From CALCHA01 sp035548175 (GTDB lineage: Bacteria; Planctomycetota; Phycisphaerae; WQYP01), in NCBI GenBank assembly GCA_035548175.1, contig DASZTO010000057.1:1-64000 (forward strand): 64,000 nt of DNA, given 5' to 3'. Below are positions 14,313 to 23,358 of this stretch, piece after piece. The translations under genes and the position numbers were made by a program. Position 1 is the stretch's first letter; every line of letters begins with the position of its first letter. The notes beneath the pieces are model-generated. The model had not been told where the DNA came from. It did no database searches and saw only the letters and a program-made list of their open reading frames with translations.

Positions 14313-17276
14313 CTACCAGTCTAACGGGGCCAGCCAGGCGGCTTTGAGGGCGGCAAGGGATTCGCTCATGACCGGTTCGCCGCGCAGGCCGCGGATCGTG
14401 AGCGCCGGCTTTTCGGTCAGCCGGCCCAGGACACCGAATCGGATATTGTTCGGCTTGAGCGTCCGGGCGACGGCGTCGAAGGCATCGTGTGCGATTTCCA
14501 GCAGATAGCGCGAAGGCGTTTCGGCGAAGAGGGCGGAGGCGTCGTCGGTCAGATCGGCGCTGATCGGCAGGCCGGCGAGATCGATGTCCGCGCCAAGATT
14601 GCCGGCGAAGAGCATTTCGGCGAGCGCCACGGCAAGGCCGCCTTCAGAGCAGTCGTGGGCGGAGACAGCCACGCCATCGCGGATGAGGGAGGCGACCGCG
14701 CGGGCGTTGGCGGGGCCGACTTTCAGATCGACGGCGGGGACGCTCGCGCCCAGTTCATCGTGAAGGGCGAAATAGTGCGAGCCGCCGAGTTCGCGTTTGG
14801 TTTCGCCGACGATCAGCAGCAGGTTGCCAGGGCGTTTGGCGTCCATGGTGAGGGTTTTGCGGTGATCGTCCAGGACGCTGATGCCGCTGATGAGGAGGGT
14901 GTAGGGGATCTGGATGCGCTCGCCTTTGTCGGTGATGAACTCGTTGGAGAGGGAATCTTTGCCGGAGATGAAGGGGGTGCCGTAGGCAAGGGCGCCGTCG
15001 TAACAGGCCTGGCAGGCCTTCACGAGCGCGCCGAGGTTCTGCGGATCGGTGCATTTGGGCCAGCAGAAGTTGTCGAGGATGGCGATTTTTTCGGGATTCG
15101 CGCCGATGCAGACGAGATTGCGCACCGCCTCGTCGATGCCGTTGAGGGCCATCTGGTAAGGATCGAGATCGCCGAAGCGCGGCTGGCAGCCGTTGGCGAG
15201 GGCGATGGCTTTTGGTGAATCGAGCAGCGGGCGCACGACGGAGGCGTCGCCTGGGCCATCGTGCTGCGGGCCGACGAGCGGCTTGATGGTGGTGCCGCCC
15301 TGGACTTCGTGGTCGTATTGGCGGATCACCCAGTGCTTGCTGGCGATCGTGGGCATTGCGAGGAGTTGGTGCAGCGTGGCGCCGAGGTCCTTGGGGGCGG
15401 CGATGTGCGGGTCGCGCGGGGGGCGGGGGGGGGCGGCGGGGGTCCAGGTGGCTTTGCGGATGGGCTTGGGGATGCCGTCGTGGATGAAGGCCATGTCCAT
15501 GTGGGCGACGAGCTGCGCGGCGGCATCGGCGTGGGGCTGGTAGTCGAGCGTGAGTTTGCCGGTGCCGTCGAAGATGCCGATGTCGGTGGCTTCGACGTTT
15601 TCCGCGGCGCAGAGGGCGAGCAGCTTCTCGACATTCTCCGGCGGCACGGCAAGGACCATGCGTTCCTGCGCCTCGGAAATCCAGATTTCGGCATAGGAAA
15701 GGCCGGCGTATTTCAGCGGCACGGTATGGAGGTTGACGTGGGCGCCGGTGTGCTCGCCCATCTCGCCGACCGCGCTCGAGAGGCCGCCGGCGCCGCAATC
15801 GGTGATCGCATGGAAGAGCGGTCCGGATTCCTGATCGCGCGCCTGCAAAATCACATCCAGCATTTTCTTTTCGGTGATGGCGTTGCCGATCTGCACGGCG
15901 TGGGAGAATTCGTCGGCGTGCGTGGCGGTGACGACGTCGGAGGAAAAAGTCGCGCCGTGAATGCCGTCGCGCCCAGTTCGTCCGCCGACCAGCAAAATGT
16001 GGTCGCCCGGTTTCGCCTTGCCCTTCTCGCTCAAATGCCGCGGCAAAACGCCGACGCAACCGCAGAATACCAGCGGGTTGCCGATGTAGCGTTCGTGGAA
16101 AAAGAGCGCCCCGTTGACGGTGGGGATGCCCATGCGGTTGCCATAATCGCGCACGCCGGCGACGACGCGCTGCATCGTGCGGCGCGGATGAATGACGCCC
16201 GGCGGCACTTCGGCGGCGGCGGTGTTGGGATCGGCGAAGCAGAAGATATCGGTGTTGGCGACGGGTTTCGCGCCCAGGCCGGTGCCGATGACATCGCGGA
16301 TGCAGCCGCCGATGCCGGTGGCCGCGCCGCCATAAGGCTCGATGGCGGAGGGGCGGTTGTGCGTTTCAACCTTCATGCACACGGCGGTGTTGTCGTCGAA
16401 CGCGATGACGCCGGCGTTGTCTTTGAAGACCGAGAGCGTCCAGTCACGCGCAAGGTCCATCGTCGCTTTGAAGATCGTCTGCTTGACGAGATTGTCAATC
16501 GTGTGCGTGTTGCCGGCTTCGGTGAATTCGACGCGCGCCTTGAGGGTTTTGTGGACGCAGTGCTCGGACCATGTCTGGGCGAGCGTTTCGAGTTCGGCGT
16601 CGGTGGGATCGCGCTCCAGCCGGCGGAAATAATTCTGGATCGCCTGCATCTCGGCGAGGTCGAGAAACAGGTGGCCTTTGCGTGCCAGGTCGAGAAGCTG
16701 TTCGTCGGAAAGCTCGCGGATTTGCACGTGCGTCAGGCGGAACTGATAAGGCTCGCCGTGGGGGAATTCGGCCGGCGTGAAGGGCTCAAAATAGCCGGTC
16801 TCGATCGACTCATTCACCAGCAGACGCCGGGCGATCAGCGCCAGCATGTCATCATGCAGATGGCCGAGCAGCGTGTATTTCCGCCCCGTGCGCACTTCCA
16901 CCGTTCCCGCCGGCACGCTGAGCAAATCGGCGATCGCCATTTCGCAGCTCGCGGCCACGGGATCCATGACGCCGGGCTTGAGGTGCACTTCGATGATGCG
17001 CGCGCCCTGATCGGCATGCGAAGGCTCCGGCCCGATGCCGAAGGTTTCGGTGACCGGATCGATCAGCACTTCGCGCGCGATGCGTTCGAGCGCGGCGGGC
17101 GTGAGCAGGTCGGCAGGCCCCTGGAGCAGAAAGATGCGCGAGGCGCGGACGTCGGTGACTTCGGCAAAGCCGCCGCCGCCGGCGCCGCCGAGTTCGCGGA
17201 TTTCGTTGAGGGTGCCTGCGCCGGCCGGATCGTCGCCGGCATGAATGGCGCGAACCTCAATGCGATGAACGGGCAT
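14313..17276 (-). CDS. purL: Phosphoribosylformylglycinamidine synthase, PurS-PurL fusion type
   Basis: 987 aa from MPVHRIEVRAIH at 17276; an upstream ATG at 17318 is also open and neither has a strong ribosome site. Residues ~1-240 hold a PurS-like region (EVLIDPVTETF, VEVHLKPGVMDPVA-type strands), longer than a free PurS. The PurL core carries the substrate-binding motif KVETHNRPSAIEPYGGAATG and, later, DCGAGGLSSAVGEMG and the second-half AHDCSEGGLAVALAE. It makes FGAM from FGAR, ATP and ammonia in purine synthesis. The glutaminase domain of the long enterobacterial PurL is absent, so a separate PurQ must supply ammonia; none is in this window. Confidence 0.9.
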   Translation of the reverse strand: MPVHRIEVRAIHAGDDPAGAGTLNEIRELGGAGGGGFAEVTDVRASRIFLLQGPADLLTPAALERIAREVLIDPVTETFGIGPEPSHADQGARIIEVHLKPGVMDPVAASCEMAIADLLSVPAGTVEVRTGRKYTLLGHLHDDMLALIARRLLVNESIETGYFEPFTPAEFPHGEPYQFRLTHVQIRELSDEQLLDLARKGHLFLDLAEMQAIQNYFRRLERDPTDAELETLAQTWSEHCVHKTLKARVEFTEAGNTHTIDNLVKQTIFKATMDLARDWTLSVFKDNAGVIAFDDNTAVCMKVETHNRPSAIEPYGGAATGIGGCIRDVIGTGLGAKPVANTDIFCFADPNTAAAEVPPGVIHPRRTMQRVVAGVRDYGNRMGIPTVNGALFFHERYIGNPLVFCGCVGVLPRHLSEKGKAKPGDHILLVGGRTGRDGIHGATFSSDVVTATHADEFSHAVQIGNAITEKKMLDVILQARDQESGPLFHAITDCGAGGLSSAVGEMGEHTGAHVNLHTVPLKYAGLSYAEIWISEAQERMVLAVPPENVEKLLALCAAENVEATDIGIFDGTGKLTLDYQPHADAAAQLVAHMDMAFIHDGIPKPIRKATWTPAAPPRPPRDPHIAAPKDLGATLHQLLAMPTIASKHWVIRQYDHEVQGGTTIKPLVGPQHDGPGDASVVRPLLDSPKAIALANGCQPRFGDLDPYQMALNGIDEAVRNLVCIGANPEKIAILDNFCWPKCTDPQNLGALVKACQACYDGALAYGTPFISGKDSLSNEFITDKGERIQIPYTLLISGISVLDDHRKTLTMDAKRPGNLLLIVGETKRELGGSHYFALHDELGASVPAVDLKVGPANARAVASLIRDGVAVSAHDCSEGGLAVALAEMLFAGNLGADIDLAGLPISADLTDDASALFAETPSRYLLEIAHDAFDAVARTLKPNNIRFGVLGRLTEKPALTIRGLRGEPVMSESLAALKAAWLAPLDW

Positions 17277-17343
17277 AATGGAGGATTCCGTATTAGATTC
17301 GGCCGATTTCCCAGCCATGCGGACGGATTTCGAGCGGGACAGG

Positions 17344-17718
17344 TCACACTCTTCCCGTCGACGAGGTCCGTATCATACCGCCCCAATGCTTGGGGTCACG
17401 GTTGATTTCATCGAGCACGCGCCGAGAAGGGCCATCAGGGAAGCGCTTTCCCTGTTCCCATGACTGCGCCAATATATTGGAGACGCCGACAATTTTCGCG
17501 AATACCGCCTGGCTGACGTTAAGTTTGGCGCGCGTCTGTCGGATAGCGGCGGCGTCGTAATGGCCCGGCTCCTGAACTTCCACGGTGTGGACCGTGAAGG
17601 TTTCGCGGAGCGGCCGGCCGGACGCGCGGGCATCGAGGATTTCCTGCAGGCCGGCGATAATGCGTCGGCCGGCCGACGCATGCCGCCGAGCGGCGCCTCG
17701 GGAACCGATTTTCTTCAT
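17344..17718 (-). CDS. XRE-family antitoxin (HigA-like)
   Basis: 124 aa from the ATG at 17718, preceded by GGAG; the frame is open to 17811 but that would overlap the toxin gene further. The C-terminal half is a helix-turn-helix: AAIRQTRAKLNVSQAVFAKIVGVSN followed by SWEQGKRFPDGPSRRVL. The N-terminal half is Arg-rich and likely neutralises the toxin. It follows a RelE/HigB-like toxin gene, giving the toxin-first order of higBA modules. It probably binds the palindrome inside the shared promoter at 18092-18106. Confidence 0.82.
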   Translation of the reverse strand: MKKIGSRGAARRHASAGRRIIAGLQEILDARASGRPLRETFTVHTVEVQEPGHYDAAAIRQTRAKLNVSQAVFAKIVGVSNILAQSWEQGKRFPDGPSRRVLDEINRDPKHWGGMIRTSSTGRV

Positions 17719-17731
17719 ACAAGTCTCCTGC

Positions 17732-18074
17732 TCACAAGTAGCTCTCGCGAATCGCGGCAAGCAGTTTCCTGACGGTCCGCACATCCCGCTGACTGAGGTT
17801 TTGTTTCTCATTCTTGGCGAAGGCCATCACCAGGTAAACATGGCTGGCGGCGGCGATCAGAAAATAGCAGACCCGTGCGCCGCCCCGTTTTCCGCCGCCG
17901 CTCGCCTCCGCGGCGTAGCGCATTTTCCGAAGACCGCCGGTCCCGGGGATCACCGGCGCGCCCCCCCGGATTCGCGGCGATGGCGTTCTCGATGTGACGG
18001 ATGTCTTCCGCCGTCAATCTGGTGCGGTGCGCGTCAGCGAGGAAGGTCTTTGTCTGAATGAATTCGAACTTCAA
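17732..18074 (-). pseudogene. RelE/HigB-like toxin, broken by a +1 frameshift
   Basis: The N-terminal part starts at the TTG at 18074 (MKFEFIQTKTFLADAHRTRL) and continues to about NPGG. The C-terminal part, starting IPGTGGLRKMRYAAE and containing KRGGARVCYFLIAAASHVYLVMAFAKNEKQNLS, is in another frame and ends at 17732. Removing one base from the C7 run at 17961-17967 (G7 on the coding strand) joins them into a single ~113-residue toxin of normal length. The lesion may be real inactivation, phase variation at a homopolymer, or a sequencing error. The promoter, operator and antitoxin gene are intact. Confidence 0.82.
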
Positions 18075-18085
18075 CGTGACAGCCC

Positions 18086-18113
18086 ATTATATCATACCCT
18101 GTATGACAGTCAA
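18086..18113 (-). promoter_or_regulatory. Sigma-70 promoter of the toxin-antitoxin operon
   Basis: On the minus strand, TTGACT (18113-18108), a 16-nt spacer and TATAAT (18091-18086). The predicted transcript start is only about 5 nt before the TTG start codon at 18074, so the toxin message would be nearly leaderless. Confidence 0.75.
18092..18106. promoter_or_regulatory. Operator palindrome inside the TA promoter spacer
   Basis: TCATAC-CCT-GTATGA is a perfect 6-3-6 inverted repeat lying exactly between the -35 and -10 hexamers. Antitoxins of HigA type repress their operons from such sites. Confidence 0.65.
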
Positions 18114-18136
18114 CAACGCGATCGTGCATTCGAACC

Positions 18137-20149
18137 TCACGTGCGTGCGGGCGTGCTTTCGCCGATTTCCCATTCCATGCGTTCGACGGTGGGGTCGCGG
18201 TGGCGCTGGAACTGCTGGGTGAACATGTCGTGGTACACGCCGCGGCGTTCCAGCAATTCGTCGTGGCTGCCCTGTTCGACGATCTTGCCGTCCACGAGCA
18301 CAACGATCGAGTCGGCGTGCATGATGGTGGAGAGGCGGTGGGCGATGACGAAGGTCGTGCGGTTGGCCATCAGCTCGCGGAGCGATTCCTGAATCAGATG
18401 CTCGGAGTGGGAATCAAGGGAGCTGGTGGCCTCGTCGAGGATGAGGATGCGCGGATCGGCCAGCAGGGCGCGGGCGATCGAGATGCGCTGCTTCTGGCCG
18501 CCGGAAAGTTTCGAGCCGCGTTCGCCGACGATCGTTTCATAGCCCTGCTCGAGCTCCATGATGAAGTTGTGGGCGTTGGCGCGGCGTGCGGCGTCGATGA
18601 TTTCCTCGCGCGTGGCGTGGCGTTTTCCATAGGCGATGTTCTCCGCAATCGTGCCATCGAACAGATACACATCCTGTAAAACCATCGCAAAGAGGCCACG
18701 GTAATCCTCGACGCGAATGTCCCGGATATCCCGGCCGTCGAGCAGGATCGCACCGCTGTTGACATCGAAGAATCGCGCCACGAGATTGACCAGCGTGGTC
18801 TTGCCGCTGCCGGAGGGACCGACGATCGCGACGGTGGAACCGGCAGGCACGTCGAGATCGACGCCCGTGAGCACCTCGCGATCCTTCGTATAGCGGAAAT
18901 GCACATCGCGCAGCTCGATATGCCCGGCGGCATGGCGGAGATGCTTGGCGTGCGGCCGGTCGGGCATGTCGTGAGATTGCTCGAGCACATCCACCACGCG
19001 ATCGAGCGCGCCTAGATTCTGCTGCACGTTCTGGATGGAATCGATCATCTGGCTGACCGGCCCGAGCAGCATGAAGATGTAGGACTGGAACATCACCAGC
19101 TTGCCGACTGTCATCTGATCGTGCAGCACCATCGCTCCGCCGTACCAGACGATGACGACGCCGATCGCCGGGCCGAAGACGCCCCATCCGGTGCCCAGCA
19201 ACCGTCCGAGCACGGCGGTGTACTGCTGCTTGCGGATCATGGTGTCCTGTGCGGCGCCGAATTCCTTGAGCTCGGAGCGTTCGCGTTTGAAGGAGCGCAC
19301 GACGCGGATGCCGCCGTACATATCGGTAAGCCGTGCGGAAAGCATCGCCCGATCATCCTGGATGTTGCGCCACATCGGCCGCAGCCGGCGGAACAAGACC
19401 ACGTGAATCGCCAGCACCGGCGGAATAAGCACGGCGATGGCGAGGGCGAGTTTCCAGTTGGTGAAGAAGAGGATGAAGATGATGCCGAAGACGCGCAGGA
19501 CGGCGGTGTAGGGCACGATCATGGCGTTGTTGACGCCGGCGACGACCTGATCGACATCGGCCATGATGCGGCTGACGATGCCGCCGGTTTTGTAATCGGA
19601 GAGCAGCGAGAGGGGCAGGCGGATCAGATGATCGTGGAGGCGCTGGCGCAGCGTGCCGGCCATGCGGTAGTTCACGCGCTGCGTGGCGAGGAGTTTGAGC
19701 CAGTCGAAGATGATCGAAAAAACGGCGATAACGGCCATGGCCCCGGCGAGCACCGCGAGGCTCTTCCACGGGTCGGTGGGCCAGATCGAGGCCCCCGGCG
19801 CGTGGGCGAGCCACGGCACCTGGCTGAGGCCGCGCTTGGTGGCGACGTAGTCGATCAGGAGCTGCAGCACCACCGGCATGCCCATGGTCAGCAGCGTGCT
19901 GGACGTGATCAGGATGAACAGCGACGCCACCGGCCAGAAGTAGCCGCGGAGCATTTCGCGGTATTCGGCCAGGAGCTGCTTTTTCTTGCGTTTGAAGACG
20001 TGCTTACCGCCGGGGGGCGAGGCGTGCTTACCGCCCATGGCGACGACGTCCACGGGCTTGGCGTTGGGGTCGGCAAAACGAACGGGGTCGAGCAGTCCTT
20101 TGCGCAGCTTCTCCCTGAATTCCGCAAATCGTTGACGGCTGGACTTCAT
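18137..20149 (-). CDS. ABC exporter, fused permease-ATPase (MsbA-like)
   Basis: 670 aa from MKSSRQRF at 20149. A basic N-terminal extension of ~60 residues precedes six transmembrane segments (~70-390), including the coupling-helix region DQVVAGVNNAM. The ATPase has Walker A GPSGSGKTT with Lys450, signature LSGGQKQRIS, Walker B ILILDEATSSLD and H-loop IAHRLST. It acts as a homodimer in the inner membrane, exporting a lipid, drug or other amphiphile. The lipid A flippase MsbA has this layout, but so do many multidrug pumps, and no lipid A gene is nearby. The 673-aa frame from 20158 differs only by three residues. Confidence 0.9.
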   Translation of the reverse strand: MKSSRQRFAEFREKLRKGLLDPVRFADPNAKPVDVVAMGGKHASPPGGKHVFKRKKKQLLAEYREMLRGYFWPVASLFILITSSTLLTMGMPVVLQLLIDYVATKRGLSQVPWLAHAPGASIWPTDPWKSLAVLAGAMAVIAVFSIIFDWLKLLATQRVNYRMAGTLRQRLHDHLIRLPLSLLSDYKTGGIVSRIMADVDQVVAGVNNAMIVPYTAVLRVFGIIFILFFTNWKLALAIAVLIPPVLAIHVVLFRRLRPMWRNIQDDRAMLSARLTDMYGGIRVVRSFKRERSELKEFGAAQDTMIRKQQYTAVLGRLLGTGWGVFGPAIGVVIVWYGGAMVLHDQMTVGKLVMFQSYIFMLLGPVSQMIDSIQNVQQNLGALDRVVDVLEQSHDMPDRPHAKHLRHAAGHIELRDVHFRYTKDREVLTGVDLDVPAGSTVAIVGPSGSGKTTLVNLVARFFDVNSGAILLDGRDIRDIRVEDYRGLFAMVLQDVYLFDGTIAENIAYGKRHATREEIIDAARRANAHNFIMELEQGYETIVGERGSKLSGGQKQRISIARALLADPRILILDEATSSLDSHSEHLIQESLRELMANRTTFVIAHRLSTIMHADSIVVLVDGKIVEQGSHDELLERRGVYHDMFTQQFQRHRDPTVERMEWEIGESTPART

Positions 20150-20261
20150 CCGATGCACCGGTACAGACGCAGTGATCCCACTTCCACGCGGCAGTCTATT
20201 GTAGCCGTGCCGGGGCGGATGGAAAGCCGGGCGGCGGCGGGGGATAGAGGGCGCGGCAGGG

Positions 20262-22283
20262 TCATGATCCGGGCTCGGCGGCGGCTTTGGATTCCCAGGC
20301 GGTCATCAGATCGGCGAGGTCTTTTTTGCCGGCATCATATTTGGAGCGGAGCTCCTTCATCGCCTGCGGATTGGCGACGACTTTGGGGTTGGCGAAGGAG
20401 CCTTCGAGGGAGGCGAGGGTTTCTTCGAGTTTGCTGATCTGCTGTTCGAGCTGCGGCACGGTCAGCTTGGCGTATTTGAGGTTGACCTTGGGCCTGGGGG
20501 CGCTGGCGGCTTTCTTTTCCTTCTCTCGTTGCTCGCGCTTTTTCGCCTCCTCGGCGGCGCGCTGTTCGGCGGCGGCTTTTTCCTTGCGATCGGATTCCTT
20601 CTGGTCGGCGAGCTGGTTCTTTTCCTTTTCGACGGCTTCGAGGTAATCGGTGTAGCTGCCGTTGTAGAGTTTCCAGGGGACGCCGGGAAGGTGGCCGGGG
20701 CGGATGACGAGGAGCTGGTCGACGACCTGGTCGAGGAAGTAGCGGTCGTGCGAGATGATCAGGAGCGAGCCGTCGTAGGTGTCGAGGGCGGTTTCGAGGA
20801 CCTCGCAGGTGGGCATGTCGAGGTGGTTGGTGGGTTCGTCCATGAAGATGGTGTTGGCGGGGTTGAGGATCATTTTGCCCATGGCGACGCGGGCGCGTTC
20901 GCCGCCGGAGAGGACGCCGACTTTTTTGTCGACGGTGTCGCCGGAGAAGAGGAGGAGGCCGGCGAGGTCGCGCATTTCCTGCTGGGTGGCGGTGATTTTG
21001 GCGGCCTGGAATTCTTCTATGATGTTGTTTTCGAGGTTGAGCGTCTGGTGTTCCTGGCGGAAGAATTCGAGCGTGACGCCGTGGCCCCATTTGAAGTCAC
21101 CCGCATCCGCTTTGTTTTCGCCGGCGAGGATGTTGAGGAGGGTGGACTTGCCGGAGCCGTTGGGGCCGATGATGCCGATGCGTTTGCCGCGCGTGAGGTT
21201 GAAGGTGACGTCCTGGAAGAGCTGCTTGTTGGGGTAGCCTTTGGAGAGGTGGTTGACCTTGAGCACGTCGAAACCGGAGGGCTTTTTGACCTCGAGGTTG
21301 AGGATGACTTTTTTGCCATCCTTTTTGACGTTCCCGATGAGGGCGGCGGTCTGGACGAGGCCTTGCTCGCCCCCGCCGGCCTTGAGGCGGTCGAGGCGCT
21401 TTTTGCGTCCGCGGGCCTGGGTGGCGCGCTGTCCTGCGCCGAACCGGCGGATGTATTCCTCTTCCTTGGCGATGAAGGCTTGCTGCTGGTCGTAAGCGCG
21501 CTGCTGGGAGAGGCGGCGATGGGCGCGGAGGTCGGTGTACGCGGAGTAGTTGCCCTTGTATTGCTCGATTTTTCCATCGACCATGTCGAAAACTTCATCG
21601 ACGACGGAGTCGAGGAAGTAGCGATCGTGCGACACGACGACGAGGGCGGTGTCTTCCATTTCGGCGATGGTGTTTTCCAGCCAATCGAGCATCGGGAGAT
21701 CGAGGTGGTTGGTGGGCTCATCCAGCAGCATGAGGTCGGGGCCTTCGAGCAGCAGGCGGGCGAGCTGGGCGCGGGATTTCTGGCCGCCGGAGAGTTGCTT
21801 GATGGGGGTATCCATGTCTCGTTCGGAGAAGCCAAGCTCGTGGAGGATGGCGTCGACGCGGCGGGCGATGTCGTAGCCCTGCATGTGGTTGAATTCGGTT
21901 TCGAGGCGCGTGTAGCGTTCGATCGCTTCTTCGTGCTGCGGGCCCTCGGTGTACTTCGCGAGATCTTCGCCGGCCTGATGCAACTGCCGTTCGATCTCGT
22001 GAACTTCTTCGAAGACCTGGCTGACCTGGTGATGGAGGGTCTGCTCGGGATCGAGGGTGGGGATTTGCGAGACGTAGGCGAGCTTGCAGGATTTGGCGAT
22101 GGCGACGGAGCCATGGTCGGGCTGCTCGACGCCGGCGATGATTTTGAGGAGCGTGGACTTGCCGGAGCCATTGGGCCCGACGAGTCCGATGCGTTCGCCT
22201 TTCTGAAGGTCGAAGGAGATGCCTTTGAGGACGGAACGTCCGGCGAAGGCTTTTTCGATGTCTTTGATTTCGGCAAGAGCCAT
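20262..22283 (-). CDS. ABC-F family ATPase (Uup/EttA-like)
   Basis: 673 aa from the ATG at 22283 (MALAEIKDIEKAF). Two ABC cassettes in one chain: first Walker A GPNGSGKST with Lys42, second with Lys379, each with an LSGGQ- or LSGGE-type signature and the LLDEPTNHLD or FMDEPTNHLD Walker B. There are no membrane segments. A charged region (~540-600) leads to a C-terminal coiled coil (LEQQISKLEETLASLEG) like that of Uup. ABC-F proteins bind the ribosomal E site or branched DNA and act in translation or repair. The longer frame to 22601 crosses intergenic repeats and is not used. Confidence 0.9.
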   Translation of the reverse strand: MALAEIKDIEKAFAGRSVLKGISFDLQKGERIGLVGPNGSGKSTLLKIIAGVEQPDHGSVAIAKSCKLAYVSQIPTLDPEQTLHHQVSQVFEEVHEIERQLHQAGEDLAKYTEGPQHEEAIERYTRLETEFNHMQGYDIARRVDAILHELGFSERDMDTPIKQLSGGQKSRAQLARLLLEGPDLMLLDEPTNHLDLPMLDWLENTIAEMEDTALVVVSHDRYFLDSVVDEVFDMVDGKIEQYKGNYSAYTDLRAHRRLSQQRAYDQQQAFIAKEEEYIRRFGAGQRATQARGRKKRLDRLKAGGGEQGLVQTAALIGNVKKDGKKVILNLEVKKPSGFDVLKVNHLSKGYPNKQLFQDVTFNLTRGKRIGIIGPNGSGKSTLLNILAGENKADAGDFKWGHGVTLEFFRQEHQTLNLENNIIEEFQAAKITATQQEMRDLAGLLLFSGDTVDKKVGVLSGGERARVAMGKMILNPANTIFMDEPTNHLDMPTCEVLETALDTYDGSLLIISHDRYFLDQVVDQLLVIRPGHLPGVPWKLYNGSYTDYLEAVEKEKNQLADQKESDRKEKAAAEQRAAEEAKKREQREKEKKAASAPRPKVNLKYAKLTVPQLEQQISKLEETLASLEGSFANPKVVANPQAMKELRSKYDAGKKDLADLMTAWESKAAAEPGS

Positions 22284-22368
22284 GGGGGAAAACTCAAAAC
22301 GCAAAACGCAGCACGGCAGGGGGAGTCCAGTAGTGTATGCGACGCGGGGGTTTGGGGAAACGGACGGC

Positions 22369-22460
22369 GGGTAAATGGCCACGAAAAACACGACAGGCAC
22401 GAAAGCCGGGGGGCAGGAATGGTTGCGCAGGTGCGCAAATTTCCATGGGTGCGAATGTTT
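22369..22460 (+). repeat. Dispersed intergenic repeat, A unit plus decayed C-like unit
   Basis: GTAAATGGCCACGAAAAACA (22371-22390) and the following CACGA steps form a clean A unit. The C-like part (22424-22455) has GTGCGCAAATTTCCATGGGT followed by GCGAATG, partly reversed relative to other copies. Confidence 0.65.
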
Positions 22461-22608
22461 TGTAGATAGTTTGGTTGCAGGAAGTTGGGCGCGGCGGGGG
22501 GAGAGGTGCGCAAGGTGCGCATCATTTTTTGCGCAGCGCATACGGTGGAGAGGACTCGGCCGCGCGGGGCGATAGGCGGCATGTAGACGGTTGGTAGGCA
22601 TAGTCCTT

Positions 22609-22643
22609 CTCCTGATCTTGGTCCTTTATAAACGGATCAGGAG
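22609..22643. promoter_or_regulatory. 9-bp inverted repeat upstream of the HNH cassette
   Basis: CTCCTGATC (22609-22617) and GATCAGGAG (22635-22643) flank a 17-nt AT-rich loop containing TTTATAAA. It could be an operator or promoter region for the two-gene cassette that follows. Confidence 0.35.
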
Positions 22644-22721
22644 GCGGAAAGGTTCCCGGAAAGTTGGGAAATGTTTGGCGGGCGGCGAGGGGAGGCGGTA
22701 GACTCCTTGAAAACGGGAGGA

Positions 22722-22937
22722 ATGGCGACGACGGTTACGCTTGAAGTGGACCTGCCAGGGGACTTGGCGCGGTCGCGCCTGCCGGCGGCGGTGGCGGCAC
22801 GGCTACAATCGCTGCTGGATCGGCAGGATGAGGGCGCGGAACTGAGCGCCGCGGAGCGCGGGGAGGCGGAGGGTCTCGCGGAGATGGCCGAATTTTTGAC
22901 GTTGCTGCGGCTGCGTGAGGAGCGGCGAGCGGGATGA
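22722..22937 (+). CDS. Small protein preceding an HNH gene, unknown
   Basis: 71 aa from the ATG at 22722 (MATTVTLEVDLPGDLA); the ATG at 22671 would add 17 residues. It starts with a beta strand followed by helices rich in Ala, Arg and Glu (RLQSLLDRQDEGAELSAAERGEAEGLAEMAEFL). Its stop overlaps the start of the HNH gene (ATGA), so the two form an operon. The look is that of a small antitoxin-like or DNA-binding partner, but I cannot name the family. Confidence 0.6.
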   Translation: MATTVTLEVDLPGDLARSRLPAAVAARLQSLLDRQDEGAELSAAERGEAEGLAEMAEFLTLLRLREERRAG

Positions 22938-23355
22938 GGGATTTGCCGGTAGCGATGCGTGCTGAAGTGATAGCGCGAGCAGGCGGGCGCTGCGAGTATT
23001 GTGGCTTGGCCCCCCAGATCGGTCAGGAAGCTGTCTTTCATATTGATCATGTGGTGCCGCGCGCTGCGGGCGGGGAAACGACGCTGGGGAACCTGGCCCT
23101 CGCCTGCGTTTCATGTTCACTGCATAAGGCCGCGAAATAGGTTGTACGCGAACAGGAACTCGGCGAAGAGGTTGCGTTATTCAATCCTCGCTCGGAAAAA
23201 TGGGCGGACCACCTTCGGTGGGAAGGTGTTCGGGTGGTGGGCGTGAGCAAAACCGGAATTGGGACGGTGAACGCGCTGCACATGAATCGGACATGATTAT
23301 GGGCATTCGTCACGAGGAGGCGTCGCGTGGCCGGCATCCACATGTTCGAGGGTGA
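22934..23355 (+). pseudogene. HNH endonuclease, broken by a nonsense codon and a frameshift
   Basis: The first 68 codons form a proper HNH nuclease: CEYCGL, HIDHVVPRAAGG, and LGNLALACVSCSLHKAAK, with the two CxxC pairs for zinc. A TAG at 23138-23140 follows. The same frame then continues with recognisable HNH tail sequence (EEVALFNPRSEKWADHLRWEG, VRVVGVSKTGIGTVNALHMNR) until 23299. The final piece (IMGIRHEEASRGRHPHVRG) lies in another frame and stops at 23355. So at least two lesions separate this from a full ~140-residue protein. A CAG-to-TAG change would explain the first lesion. The translated 68-residue product still holds the metal-binding core but may be unstable. Confidence 0.75.
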
Positions 23356-23358
23356 TCC

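Larger units (their letters stand above)
22284..22721. other. Intergenic region with decayed repeats
   Basis: 438 nt between the ABC-F gene and the small ORF at 22722. It holds the repeat at 22369-22460 and the inverted repeat at 22609-22643. Minus-strand frames crossing it are extensions of the ABC-F frame and have no support. Confidence 0.6.

Noticed and set aside
22284..22601. N-terminal extension of the ABC-F ATPase
   Set aside because: It reads through dispersed repeats and has no similarity to ABC-F starts; MALAEIKDIEKAF is the natural start.
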